From Sphingomonas phyllosphaerae 5.2 (GTDB lineage: Bacteria > Pseudomonadota > Alphaproteobacteria > Sphingomonadales > Sphingomonadaceae), in the NCBI RefSeq assembly GCF_000419605.1, contig NZ_ATTI01000001.1:3196501-3260500 (forward strand): a stretch of DNA of 64,000 bases, in the 5' to 3' direction. The notes below the pieces were generated by a model. It saw only the letters and a program-made list of their open reading frames with translations, was not told the origin of the DNA and did not search any database. A program made the translations under genes and the position numbers. Positions 8,635 to 16,359 of the stretch are shown here, in pieces (the stretch's first letter is position 1; each line of letters begins with the position of its first letter).

Positions 8635-8931
8635 ATGAAGCGTCTCATCACCACCGGCCTGGTCGCCGCCACCGCCCTCGGCCTCGCCGCCTGCAGCCCG
8701 AAGGCGCAGAACGAGACTGCCGAAGCCGGCAACGCGATCGCCGCCGACACCTCCGCAACCACCTCGAACGCGGTCAGCGATGTCGACGCCGCCACCGATC
8801 GCGCGCTCAACAAGGCCGAAAACAGCCTCGACAACGCCGGCGCGGCGCTGAAGAACAGCGGCGACCGCGCTGCCGACGCCACCGGCAACGCGATGGTCCG
8901 CGCCGGTGAGGACCTGCGCGACAAGAACTAA
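8635..8931 (+). CDS. Small lipoprotein, unknown function
   Basis: 98 residues. A lipoprotein signal peptide ends in a lipobox with LAAC, predicting lipidation at Cys20 and membrane anchoring. The mature part is Ala-, Asn- and Asp-rich, helical and low in hydrophobics, and resembles entericidin-like or amphipathic helical envelope proteins. A good ribosome-binding site (GGGGAG) precedes the ATG. The gene is divergent from the methionine operon and is followed by a hairpin, so it is probably monocistronic. No specific function can be assigned. Confidence 0.85.
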   Translation: MKRLITTGLVAATALGLAACSPKAQNETAEAGNAIAADTSATTSNAVSDVDAATDRALNKAENSLDNAGAALKNSGDRAADATGNAMVRAGEDLRDKN

Positions 8932-8940
8932 GCCTGTCGA

Positions 8941-8971
8941 GCGGCCGCCGCCTGCAGACGGCGGCGGTCGC
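8941..8971 (+). terminator. 12-bp GC-rich hairpin after lipoprotein gene
   Basis: The arms 8941-8952 and 8960-8971 pair with a single G-T wobble around a 7-base loop, 9 bp after the stop codon. Only a short TCCTGTT follows, without a clear uridine run, so terminator activity is plausible but unproven. Confidence 0.5.
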
Positions 8972-8991
8972 TCCTGTTACGAAGGACGCAT

Positions 8992-9933
8992 ATGACCGAC
9001 CTGCGGCGCCTGGGCGCCTCCGATCTTCGGATCGCCCCTTTGGTGCTTGGCGGCAACGTCTTCGGCTGGACCGCCGACCGCGCTGCCTCCTTCGCGGTGC
9101 TCGACGCCTTCGTCGCGGGCGGCGGCACGCTGATCGATACCGCCGACGTCTATTCGGCATGGATCGATGGCCACTCCGGCGGCGAATCGGAAACGATGAT
9201 CGGCGAGTGGCTCAAGGCCAGCGGTCACCGCGGTCGCGTGCTGATCGCCACCAAGGTCGGGATGCTCGGCGAGGAGAAGCTCGCGCCGTCGCATATCGTC
9301 GCGGCGTGCGAGGCGTCGCTCCGCCGGCTCGGCACCGACCGCATCGACCTCTATTTCGCGCATCAGGACGACGAGGCGCAGCCGCAGGAAGCGGTCGCCG
9401 AGGCGTTCGCGACGCTGGTACGCGACGGCAAGGTGCGCGTGCTCGGCGCATCGAACTTCCACGCCGCGCGGCTGAAATCGGCGATCGAGATTGCGCGCGC
9501 CGCCGGCCTGCCGCACTATCAGGCGCTGCAACCCGGGTATAATCTCGTCAGCCGCCACGCCTTCGAAGGCGAGTTGCAGGATTATTGCGTTACCGAGAAT
9601 ATCGGCGTCACGCCGTATTTCGGCCTCGCCTCGGGCTTCCTGACCGGCAAGTATCGCCGTCGCGAAGACTTGTCGCAGAGCGTTCGCGGTGCGCGGATGG
9701 GCGATCTGCTGGAGGGCAAGGGCCGTGCGGTCCTCGACGCGATGGACGCGGTCGCGACCGAGACCGGCGCCACGCTCGCGCAGATCGCCCTCGCCTGGCT
9801 CATCGCACAGCCCGGCGTCACCGCCCCGATCGCCAGTGCCACTGCCGTGACGCAGATCGAGGAACTGCTCGGTGCGATGGAAGTGCGCCTGAGCGGCGAG
9901 CAACTCGACCGGCTGACCGTCGCCGGTGCGTGA
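8992..9933 (+). CDS. Aldo/keto reductase
   Basis: 313 residues, typical for an NADPH-dependent aldo/keto reductase barrel that reduces aldehydes or ketones. The catalytic tetrad is recognisable as Asp and Tyr in DTADVYSAW, Lys in ATKVG and His in YFAHQDD. The C-terminal part carries the cofactor-binding stretch near PIASATAVTQIEEL. It is most like the soluble YajO/oxidoreductase group, which does not fix the substrate. A GAAGGA ribosome-binding site precedes the ATG. The 3' end overlaps the next gene by 8 bp, so the two are probably cotranscribed. Confidence 0.92.
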   Translation: MTDLRRLGASDLRIAPLVLGGNVFGWTADRAASFAVLDAFVAGGGTLIDTADVYSAWIDGHSGGESETMIGEWLKASGHRGRVLIATKVGMLGEEKLAPSHIVAACEASLRRLGTDRIDLYFAHQDDEAQPQEAVAEAFATLVRDGKVRVLGASNFHAARLKSAIEIARAAGLPHYQALQPGYNLVSRHAFEGELQDYCVTENIGVTPYFGLASGFLTGKYRRREDLSQSVRGARMGDLLEGKGRAVLDAMDAVATETGATLAQIALAWLIAQPGVTAPIASATAVTQIEELLGAMEVRLSGEQLDRLTVAGA

Positions 9934-10576
9934 CGGCGCGCAGCGCTGGCTTCTGCGGTTCGCGCTGCTCGTCGCCGCGTTCGGCGCGTGGCCGGCGCAC
10001 GCGGCGATCACGATCACTTTCTGGAGCCGCGACTTCGGCAACTACTTTCCGCACGCCTTCTTCATGCTGCGCGGCACGCCCGACGCCGGCGGCGCGCCCG
10101 TCGACGCCAGTTACGGCTTCACTGCCAAGTCGGTCAGCCCCGCGCTTCTGTTCGGCAACGTGAAGGGCCGCATCGAGCGTCCAAAGCCCGCCTATATGAA
10201 CGGCAGCCACGTCCGCTTCGCCCGCACGCTCACCGATGCGCAATATACCGCCATCCTGTCGCTGGTGCGCGAGTGGGACGAAAAGACCGGCGATGCCACC
10301 TACAATCTCGGCAAGCGCAATTGCGTCACCTTCGTCCGCGAGGCGGCGCGCCGTGCCGGCCTGACGATCGTCGAGTTCCCGAAGCTGATGAAGAAACCCA
10401 GCAGCTATCTGCGCGCGGTCGTCGCCGCGCAGCCGGAGGCGGTGACGGTGATCGACCGGACCGGCAAGGATTACCTCGCCACCCTGCCCCCGCTCGACGG
10501 CACGGTGCCCGTCGAGGCGCCGGTCTCGACCCCCGGCACCCTGCCGGGAAAGACGGAACCCGCGACCCAGCCTTGA
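9926..10576 (+). CDS. Secreted protein of unknown function, possible papain-like fold
   Basis: 216 residues from a GTG start that overlaps the end of the aldo/keto reductase gene. A signal peptide (about 1-26, ending AHA) predicts export. The mature part begins ITITFWSRDFGNYFPHAFF and later has NLGKRNCVTFVREAARRAG. A His near the N-terminus followed by an Asn-Cys pair at the start of a helix recalls the permuted NlpC/P60 or LRAT-like papain fold, but I cannot assign it to a family. The C-terminus is a Pro/Thr-rich disordered tail. The role is unknown; an envelope hydrolase or acyltransferase is a speculative option. Confidence 0.8.
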   Translation: MRDGAQRWLLRFALLVAAFGAWPAHAAITITFWSRDFGNYFPHAFFMLRGTPDAGGAPVDASYGFTAKSVSPALLFGNVKGRIERPKPAYMNGSHVRFARTLTDAQYTAILSLVREWDEKTGDATYNLGKRNCVTFVREAARRAGLTIVEFPKLMKKPSSYLRAVVAAQPEAVTVIDRTGKDYLATLPPLDGTVPVEAPVSTPGTLPGKTEPATQP

Positions 10577-10580
10577 AGCC

Positions 10581-10596
10581 GGATCAACGTTGATCC
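10581..10596. repeat. Perfect 16-bp palindrome
   Basis: GGATCAAC followed at once by GTTGATCC, 4 bp after the stop codon of the upstream gene. It could be a protein-binding dyad or the core of a weak 3'-end hairpin. The rest of the 108-bp convergent gap up to 10684 shows no uridine run and no gene. Confidence 0.4.
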
Positions 10597-10684
10597 ATCG
10601 CCCGAACGCGGTCGACAGGCCCGGGCAGACGCGGACGGCGCATTCAGGACGCCACGAGGACGCGGCCGTCGACCCGACCCGCCG

Positions 10685-11335
10685 CTATTCCGCCGGCACC
10701 AGCTCCAGAACGTCGAGCACCGATTCAAATGCCGGATACGGCATCGCAACGCGCCAGCGCCGCCCCGCCACACGCTCGACCCAGCCCGCCACGTCGCGCG
10801 TCTTGTCGACGCCGTACGCATAGGCGCGCGCCTCGTCGCCCAGCATCAGCGTTCCCAGGAACGCCGCGCGCGTCGGTGCGGCGGGATAGACGATTCCCGC
10901 CTGCCGCTGCGATCCGGTCAGCTTCGAGAGCCGCACCGCGCCGTCCGCCGTCGCCGCGACGCGACAGTCGAACCACCCGTAAGCCACGAACCCAAGCCCG
11001 CCACCGCCCGGCGACCCCAGCTTGAACATCCGGCAGCGATACGCCCCCACGGGCGGCACGGGATCATCAAGCGCCGCATCGGCCGCGAACAGCGCGCCCT
11101 GCGCTGCCACCGCTGCCGCGTCGGATCGCTGCGCCTGCGCCAGCCCGTCGGTCCACGCGTCGCGCCACCGCCGCATCCGCTCGCGGTCGGCGGGTGTCGC
11201 CACCGCACGCCAGTCGCGCGCGCCGGAGTCACGCGCACCGGTCAGCGCCGCGGAACCCAGCGCAGGCGCCGCCGCCGGTTGTCGCGCGCCGCATCCGGCC
11301 AGACATATCAGCAGCGCGCCCGCCGAGCGCTTCAC
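10685..11335 (-). CDS. DUF4893 lipoprotein
   Basis: 216 residues beginning at a GTG that overlaps the stop of the dehydrogenase gene (GTGA). The N-terminus VKRSAGALLICLAGCGARQ is a lipoprotein signal with Cys in LAGC. The mature part contains the DUF4893 pattern: RRWRDAWTDGL, then YRCRMFKLG, LSKLTGSQR, FLGTLMLGDE and the end YPAFESVLDVLELVPA. The family is common in sphingomonads and has no assigned function. Coupling with 3-hydroxybutyrate dehydrogenase is probably incidental. The much longer upstream frame is a shadow of that neighbour. Confidence 0.85.
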   Translation of the reverse strand: MKRSAGALLICLAGCGARQPAAAPALGSAALTGARDSGARDWRAVATPADRERMRRWRDAWTDGLAQAQRSDAAAVAAQGALFAADAALDDPVPPVGAYRCRMFKLGSPGGGGLGFVAYGWFDCRVAATADGAVRLSKLTGSQRQAGIVYPAAPTRAAFLGTLMLGDEARAYAYGVDKTRDVAGWVERVAGRRWRVAMPYPAFESVLDVLELVPAE

Positions 11336-12117
11336 GCGGCGGTCCAGCCGCCATCGACCGCAAGGTTCGCGCCCGTGATCGCCTTCGCCTCGTCGCGGCA
11401 CAGGAACAGCGCGAGCGCGGCAACCTGCTCCGGCGTCACGAACTCCTTGGTCGGTTGCGCGGCGAGCAGCACGTCGTCGATCACCTGTTCGCGCGTCAGC
11501 CCGCGCGCCGTCATCGTGTCCGGGATCTGCTTTTCCACCAGCGGCGTCCAGACATAGCCCGGCGAGATGCAATTGGCGGTGATCCCGTCGGTCGCGGTCT
11601 CCAGCGCGACGGTCTTGGTCAGCCCGACCAGCCCGTGCTTCGCGGCGACATAGGCCGATTTGTTGGGGCTCGCGACCTGGCTGTGTGCCGAAGCCGTCGA
11701 CACGATCCGCCCCCAGCCACGCGCCCGCATGTGCGGGATCGCGACGCGCATCGTGTGGAAGGCACTGCTGAGATTGATCGCCAGAATCGCATCCCATTTC
11801 GCGACGGGGAAGTCCGCCACTCCGCTAACGTGCTGGATCCCGGCATTGTTCACTACGATGTCCGGCCCGCCCCATGCCTCATGCGCGCGCGCCACCATCG
11901 CCGTGATCGCGGCGGGGTCGGTCATGTCGGCGCCATCGTACAGCACCGCACCACCGCCGAGTGCCACGACGCTCGCGCGCGCCGCCTCGATCGCATCGGG
12001 CTCGCCCAGCCCGTTGAGCATCACGTCCGCGCCCGCCTCGGCCAGCGCGCGCGCCACCGCCAGCCCGATGCCGGACGTCGACCCGGTCACGATCGCGCTC
12101 TTGCCCTTCAGGAACAT
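11332..12117 (-). CDS. bdhA: 3-hydroxybutyrate dehydrogenase (SDR family)
   Basis: 261 residues, the usual length. It is a classical short-chain dehydrogenase with a cofactor glycine motif (TGSTSGIGLA), NNAG, catalytic Ser in STASAHSQ, and Tyr/Lys in YVAAK. The segment PLVEKQIPD after the active site is characteristic of D-3-hydroxybutyrate dehydrogenase, which interconverts 3-hydroxybutyrate and acetoacetate in polyhydroxybutyrate turnover. I chose the start MFLKGKSAIV at 12117; the 27 codons upstream are not conserved-looking and overlap the promoter gap to the divergent gene. No other PHB gene is nearby, so substrate specificity rests on the motif. Confidence 0.9.
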   Translation of the reverse strand: MFLKGKSAIVTGSTSGIGLAVARALAEAGADVMLNGLGEPDAIEAARASVVALGGGAVLYDGADMTDPAAITAMVARAHEAWGGPDIVVNNAGIQHVSGVADFPVAKWDAILAINLSSAFHTMRVAIPHMRARGWGRIVSTASAHSQVASPNKSAYVAAKHGLVGLTKTVALETATDGITANCISPGYVWTPLVEKQIPDTMTARGLTREQVIDDVLLAAQPTKEFVTPEQVAALALFLCRDEAKAITGANLAVDGGWTAA

Positions 12118-12242
12118 TGCCGGCCTTCCGCTGCTGTCGATGCCCTTATCCATCGGCGACTGCGCCGACGGTTGCAACCCGCACGCCGCCACGCGCATTC
12201 ATACCGTATCGACAACGATCCGGCTTCAGGGGGAGGCTTGCC

Positions 12243-13142
12243 ATGCGGCTCGACGATTACGACAAAGATATCAATGTTGAGGACCAACGCGGCATGTCCG
12301 GCCCCGGCTTGGGCGGCGGCGGCGGCGGTCTGCTGCTTGGCCTGCTCCCGATGATCGGCAGCCGCTTCGGGTGTGGTGGCGTGGTCGTCGTGCTGCTCCT
12401 GCTCGCGGTGTTCGGCGGTCTCGGTAATCTGGGAAGCCTATTCTCCGGGGGTGCGCCGACGACACGGCAACAGGCGGGTCCCTCGACGGCGGCACAGGCA
12501 TGCGATACGCAAGCCGCCAAAGCTGCGTGCAATGCGTTTTCTTCGGCGGACAACACCTGGGAAAAGATCTTTGCCGGTCAGCAGCAACGGTTTCAGGCGC
12601 CAAAGCTCGTGTTTTTCGGCCAGCAGGGCGGCCAGTCCGGCTGCGGTGCTGCGCAGTCGGCGATGGGGCCGTTCTACTGCCCCACCGATCGCGGTATCTA
12701 CCTCGACACCAGCTTCTTCGACGAGCTGACCAACAAGTACAAGGCGGGCGGCGACTTCGCGCAATATTACGTGATCGCGCATGAATTCGGCCACCATATC
12801 CAGAACCTGCTCGGCACCTCCGACCAGGTCCAGCAGGCACAGCGCCGCGCCGGCGAGACGGAGGGCAACGCACTGTCGGTGCGGCTCGAACTACAGGCGG
12901 ATTGCTACGCCGGCGTCTGGGCGTCGATGAACCGCCAGCGGCTCGATCCCGGCGACGTCGAGGAAGGCATGCGCGCAGCACAGGCGATCGGTGACGACAC
13001 GCTGCAACGCGAAGCGCAGGGCCGCGTCGTTCCCGACAGCTTCACCCACGGCACCTCGGCACAGCGGCAGGCGTGGTTGCGCAAGGGAATGGAAAGCAAC
13101 GGCAATCCGGCGGTCTGCGACACCTTCTCGGGCGCAATCTGA
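12243..13142 (+). CDS. ypfJ: Neutral zinc metallopeptidase, YpfJ family
   Basis: 299 residues. A cytoplasmic N-terminus begins MRLDDYDKD, followed by a glycine-rich stretch and one membrane helix (about 42-62). The C-terminal extracytoplasmic domain has the zinc site HEFGHHIQ and the late RLELQADCYAGVWA, where the Glu or Asp provides the third ligand. This is the putative neutral zinc metallopeptidase family (YpfJ in E. coli), for which substrates are not established. The gene diverges from bdhA with a 125-bp gap. A short GGGAGGC ribosome-binding site precedes the ATG, which decides this start over in-frame codons upstream. Confidence 0.93.
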   Translation: MRLDDYDKDINVEDQRGMSGPGLGGGGGGLLLGLLPMIGSRFGCGGVVVVLLLLAVFGGLGNLGSLFSGGAPTTRQQAGPSTAAQACDTQAAKAACNAFSSADNTWEKIFAGQQQRFQAPKLVFFGQQGGQSGCGAAQSAMGPFYCPTDRGIYLDTSFFDELTNKYKAGGDFAQYYVIAHEFGHHIQNLLGTSDQVQQAQRRAGETEGNALSVRLELQADCYAGVWASMNRQRLDPGDVEEGMRAAQAIGDDTLQREAQGRVVPDSFTHGTSAQRQAWLRKGMESNGNPAVCDTFSGAI

Positions 13143-13805
13143 CGATGTATGGTCTCGGGACCAAGGCGGACGGAAGCTCACCTTGTCCCGGGCCACGTGG
13201 CGGAGGGCAGTGCTCATTCAGCGCCGAGATACTGCGGCCGGGCACCCTCCACTCCTCTCCGCTTTTGTGGAAGCGCGATTCGTAAGCTCATCGCGCCGAT
13301 GACAAGCGATCACACCTCTCCCCGAAATGGCCACATGCCCGCGTCTTGCTGACGCCGGCACATGCTGGGTTCCACCTGTCAGCTTGAGCCGAGGTACGCG
13401 CCCCGCCTGCAAGCCATACGGCGAAGGCGCTCCCACTTTTGAGGAAGCACGTCACGTAAGCGCCGATCGATATTTGGACAGGGCTGTCGTGGGCGTAAGT
13501 CCCGACGCCACGCTGCGGCTTCTACAGACGCTTCTGGAAGCCGCCGCGCGCCTGACGTGCGCGGCGGGTGGATATGGAGGATCGGCGGATATCATCCGAC
13601 CGCTGTCACGCTCTCAGCGGTTGCGGCTACCAAGCGATCCCCGATTGCGCTCACGCTGGCCTCGACCAGGCACGCGCGAGCATCCCGCGGTAGGAATGCG
13701 TCAACTCAGCGCTCCACCCCCGCCGTCCCGAGGGTCACGAAGCAATCCAGACCGGCTTGGAACGCTCGCTGGTAGCGCCAAAAAGCACGATGCTCCACAC
13801 ACGAC
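13143..13805. other. Gene-free intergenic stretch, about 660 bp
   Basis: No coding region, RNA gene or clear promoter is recognisable on either strand. Several short frames are open, but they lack ribosome-binding sites and protein-like composition. The 13-base string CGAAGCAATCCAG at 13738-13750 matches the core of the dispersed inverted repeats at 18559 and 26510, so a decayed copy may lie here. The region could be a degraded gene or insertion. Confidence 0.5.
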
Positions 13806-13838
13806 AAGGAAAAGCCCCGGACCGCACGGCCCGGGGCT
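13806..13838 (-). terminator. Rho-independent terminator of the DUF2171 gene
   Basis: An 11-bp GC stem (13813-13823 with 13828-13838, loop of 4) with one internal mismatch, followed on the minus strand by TTTTCC. It lies about 48 bp beyond the stop codon at 13886, in the right orientation for that gene. Confidence 0.8.
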
Positions 13839-13885
13839 CCCCACCTTACCCGCACCGCCCGAAGGCGGCACAGCACTTCACCGGA

Positions 13886-15208
13886 TCAATACGTGCCGGA
13901 GAAGCTGCTGTTGAGGTTCGTGTCCTTCTGCGGCGATCCTGTCGTGCTCGAACCGGTCGAGCCGGTCGAACCCGTCGCGCTCGACGACGAAGCGGACGAC
14001 CCGTCGTTCGTCGCCGTCGCGCCACCCGCGGCCTGCGTCGACGTGCTGCGGTTGCGATCACCGTAGCCGAACATCGCCTGATTTTCTTCCTCGTTGCGCC
14101 AGTGCTGCTTGGCTTCGTCGGCGGTCTTGGACAGCGTCACCTTCTTGTCCTCCACCGACGCGATCCAGCGCGACGGGATCGAATGGTGCTGGCCACCCGC
14201 ATCGACGTCGTTCTTGGTCAGCAGGATACGGTCGCCGCGCACCTTGTCGACGGTGCCGACATGGCTGCCGTCGGAGCCGAGCACCTCGTCATGCTCCTTC
14301 ACCTTGTCGAGCGAGGCGCGCTGCGTCTGCCGCTCGGTGCGGAAGCTAGAGAATTCGTTCTCGAAGCGGCTACGGTTCTCCTGCCGGTATTCGTCATAAT
14401 CGCGATCCAGCGCCGCGATCTGGCCCGAGCGCCAGTTATGGTAATCGCCGTCGCGGTCGCGCCCGCCCTGCTGCTGGTAATAGCGATCGTCGTAGCGGCT
14501 GTCGGCCTCCCGGCGTCGCTCCGCATCCTCGTCGCCGAACCAGCTGCGCACTTCATCACCGGCGCGCGCCAGGAAGCCGCGGTCCTCATAATCGTAGCCC
14601 TGCGGCTGGCGTCCGTAATTGGCGCCGCGGTCACGATGCCGGCCGTGGTCGCGCGCGCGATCGTCGTCGTCGTCACGGCGGTGCGATCCGACGTCGTTGA
14701 AGCGATGCCCGTCCGAGGCGTAGCTGCCGCGATATTCGCTATCCCGCCCGGAGCGCGACTGGCCATATTGCTGGCCGCCATAGCTGCTGCCCGACTGCCC
14801 ATAACCGGACTGGCCATAACCGGACTGGCCATAGCGCTGCGCGCCGTAGCCCCCCGAGCGCGCGCCGTACCCGCCGCGGTCGTCGTCGCGGTCGCTGCGA
14901 TAGCCGCGCTGGTCGTCACGGTCGTAGCTGCCGAAGCCGCCCTGCCGCTGGCCATAGCGCTCGCGCTGGCCCTGATCGTCGCGCTGGCCATAGCTGTCGC
15001 CGCGCCCGTAGCTGTCGCGTGCGCCATATTGATCGCGGCCACCGCGGTCACCGTCGCGGTCGAACGCGCCGGCGGCCTGGTAGTCGCGCGCGCTCGAATA
15101 GCTGCCGGAGCGTCCCGAGCCATAGTCGCGGCCGTAATCCTGAGTCTCGCTGCGACCGTAATAGTCGTCCTGCGGGTTCGTCCCGCGCGGATAGCGTTCA
15201 TTGCCCAT
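13886..15208 (-). CDS. YGQ/RD-rich disordered protein with DUF2171 domain
   Basis: 440 residues. I chose Met at 15208 because AGGAGA lies 6 bp upstream. The first ~210 residues are extremely rich in Gly, Tyr, Gln, Ser, Arg and Asp, with RDSYGRGDSYGQ- and YGQSG-type repeats resembling eukaryotic FUS-like low-complexity domains. A short SWFGDEDAERRRE segment follows, which recurs in sphingomonad proteins of this type. Residues about 305-375 form a DUF2171 domain (DKVKEHDEVLGSDGSHVGTVD), a PRC-barrel-like small beta fold. The C-terminus is Ser/Thr/Gly-rich. There is no signal peptide. Function is unknown; a stress or condensate-forming role is speculation. Confidence 0.88.
   Translation of the reverse strand: MGNERYPRGTNPQDDYYGRSETQDYGRDYGSGRSGSYSSARDYQAAGAFDRDGDRGGRDQYGARDSYGRGDSYGQRDDQGQRERYGQRQGGFGSYDRDDQRGYRSDRDDDRGGYGARSGGYGAQRYGQSGYGQSGYGQSGSSYGGQQYGQSRSGRDSEYRGSYASDGHRFNDVGSHRRDDDDDRARDHGRHRDRGANYGRQPQGYDYEDRGFLARAGDEVRSWFGDEDAERRREADSRYDDRYYQQQGGRDRDGDYHNWRSGQIAALDRDYDEYRQENRSRFENEFSSFRTERQTQRASLDKVKEHDEVLGSDGSHVGTVDKVRGDRILLTKNDVDAGGQHHSIPSRWIASVEDKKVTLSKTADEAKQHWRNEEENQAMFGYGDRNRSTSTQAAGGATATNDGSSASSSSATGSTGSTGSSTTGSPQKDTNLNSSFSGTY
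14801..14830. repeat. 15-bp tandem repeat inside the YGQ-rich gene
   Basis: Two perfect copies of ATAACCGGACTGGCC (plus strand) at 14801-14815 and 14816-14830, with degenerate copies on both sides. They encode the repeating YGQSG unit on the minus strand. Such repeats can change copy number by slippage. Confidence 0.85.
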
Positions 15209-15458
15209 GATATTTCTCCTGCGTCTGACACGGTCGCGCCCCGCTTTGCGGCGTCGCGACGGTAAGAAGGGAAAGCTGATCCAGCGCAGTTCGTTCCTGT
15301 TGTTGCGGAGCCGCAACGGTATTTCATCTTGGCTCTGCCCCACCCCGCCGTTCGTAGATCACGTCAGCGAATTTCCGTCGGCGGCGATAAGGGCTGTTGC
15401 GTCGCTCGCGCATCGCGTTTAAGGGCGGCGCTCTCGGCATTTGCCGGGCTTGGCGGGC

Positions 15459-15534
15459 GGGGCTGTAGCTCAGATGGGAGAGCGCTGCAATCGCACTGCA
15501 GAGGTCAGGGGTTCGATTCCCCTCAGCTCCACCA
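15459..15534 (+). tRNA. tRNA-Ala (anticodon CGC)
   Basis: 76 nt with encoded CCA. The acceptor stem GGGGCTG pairs with CAGCTCC (one G-T). The D stem is GCTC/GAGC. The anticodon stem CTGCA/TGCAG encloses loop ATCGCAC, giving anticodon CGC (codon GCG). The T arm is GGGG TTCGATT CCCC. All canonical features are present. The Nudix gene starts 11 bp downstream. Confidence 0.95.
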
Positions 15535-15544
15535 CCCGCCGCCC

Positions 15545-16318
15545 ATGACATCGATGCCATCCGAAGCGCCTGACGCGATCCCCGCCGCAACGCTGATCGT
15601 GATGCGCGACCGCGTCGGTGGCGATCCCGACATCCTGCTGGTCGAGCGTGCCGGCGCCATGGCGTTTGCGCCCGGCGCGATGGTCTTTCCCGGCGGACGC
15701 GTCGACCCGGCCGACCACGCCTTCGCGCGCTTGCTGGGATGCGACGACCTCGACGAAGCCGCCGCGCGCATTGCGGCGATCCGCGAGACGATCGAGGAAG
15801 CCGGCCTCCCGATCGGCCTTGCCGCCATGCCCGATGCCGCGGCGCTCGCGACGTTGCGGGCCGCGCTGCGGGACGGCACGCCGTTCGCCGCGGCGCTCGC
15901 CGCGATCGGCGCCGTGCTCGCCCCGGCGGAGCTCGTCGCCTTCTCGCGCTGGCGGCCGGATCACAGCCCGGTGCGTCGCTTCGACACGCGCTTCTACCTC
16001 GCACGCCTGCCCGCCGGTGCACCGGCCGCGCAGGTGGACGGTACCGAGAACGTGCGGCTGTGCTGGGCCAGTGCGCGTGCGATACTCGCCGACGCCGATG
16101 CGGGGCGATTGTCGATCATCTTTCCGACCCGACGCAACCTGGAGCGGCTTGCCCTGTTTGCCGATCATGCCGCGGCGGTGACGCAGGCGCGCGCCATCCC
16201 GGTGCGCACGGTGGTGCCGTGGACCGAATGGCGCGACGGGAAGGAATATCTCTGCATTCCGGACGACCTCGGCTACCCCGTGACCGCGCAGCCGGTCGGC
16301 GACGTCCGGCGCGGATAG
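15545..16318 (+). CDS. Nudix hydrolase, NUDT19-like
   Basis: 257 residues. The Nudix motif is split: FPGGRVDPADHAF is followed by about 15 residues before the catalytic helix RETIEEAGL. An insertion of this kind inside the Nudix box is seen in the NUDT19/CoA-diphosphatase-like group, so a nucleoside diphosphate-linked substrate such as a CoA derivative is plausible but not proven. The C-terminal half includes FDTRFYLARLP and the end region WTEWRDGKEYLCIPDD. The start at 15545 lies directly behind the tRNA, which may share its transcript. The extensin-like gene follows without a gap. Confidence 0.88.
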   Translation: MTSMPSEAPDAIPAATLIVMRDRVGGDPDILLVERAGAMAFAPGAMVFPGGRVDPADHAFARLLGCDDLDEAAARIAAIRETIEEAGLPIGLAAMPDAAALATLRAALRDGTPFAAALAAIGAVLAPAELVAFSRWRPDHSPVRRFDTRFYLARLPAGAPAAQVDGTENVRLCWASARAILADADAGRLSIIFPTRRNLERLALFADHAAAVTQARAIPVRTVVPWTEWRDGKEYLCIPDDLGYPVTAQPVGDVRRG

Positions 16319-16359
16319 CGCGCGCGATCCGCCGCGGTGTCGGTTGCGGCGTCGCGATC

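Noticed and set aside
14750..14840. Short repeats considered as a CRISPR array
   Set aside because: The unit is 15 bp, directly adjacent without spacers, and in frame with a coding sequence.
13757..15265. A plus-strand frame of 502 codons rich in Ala, Val and Ile that looks like a multi-helix membrane protein
   Set aside because: It is the antisense of the repeat-rich YGQ/RD gene, where GCG/GTC/ATC-type antisense codons automatically yield Ala, Val and Ile. The minus strand has the ribosome-binding site, terminator and DUF2171 domain.
15470..16168. A 232-codon minus-strand frame opposite the Nudix gene and tRNA-Ala
   Set aside because: It runs through the tRNA and has no domain; the plus strand has the Nudix motif.
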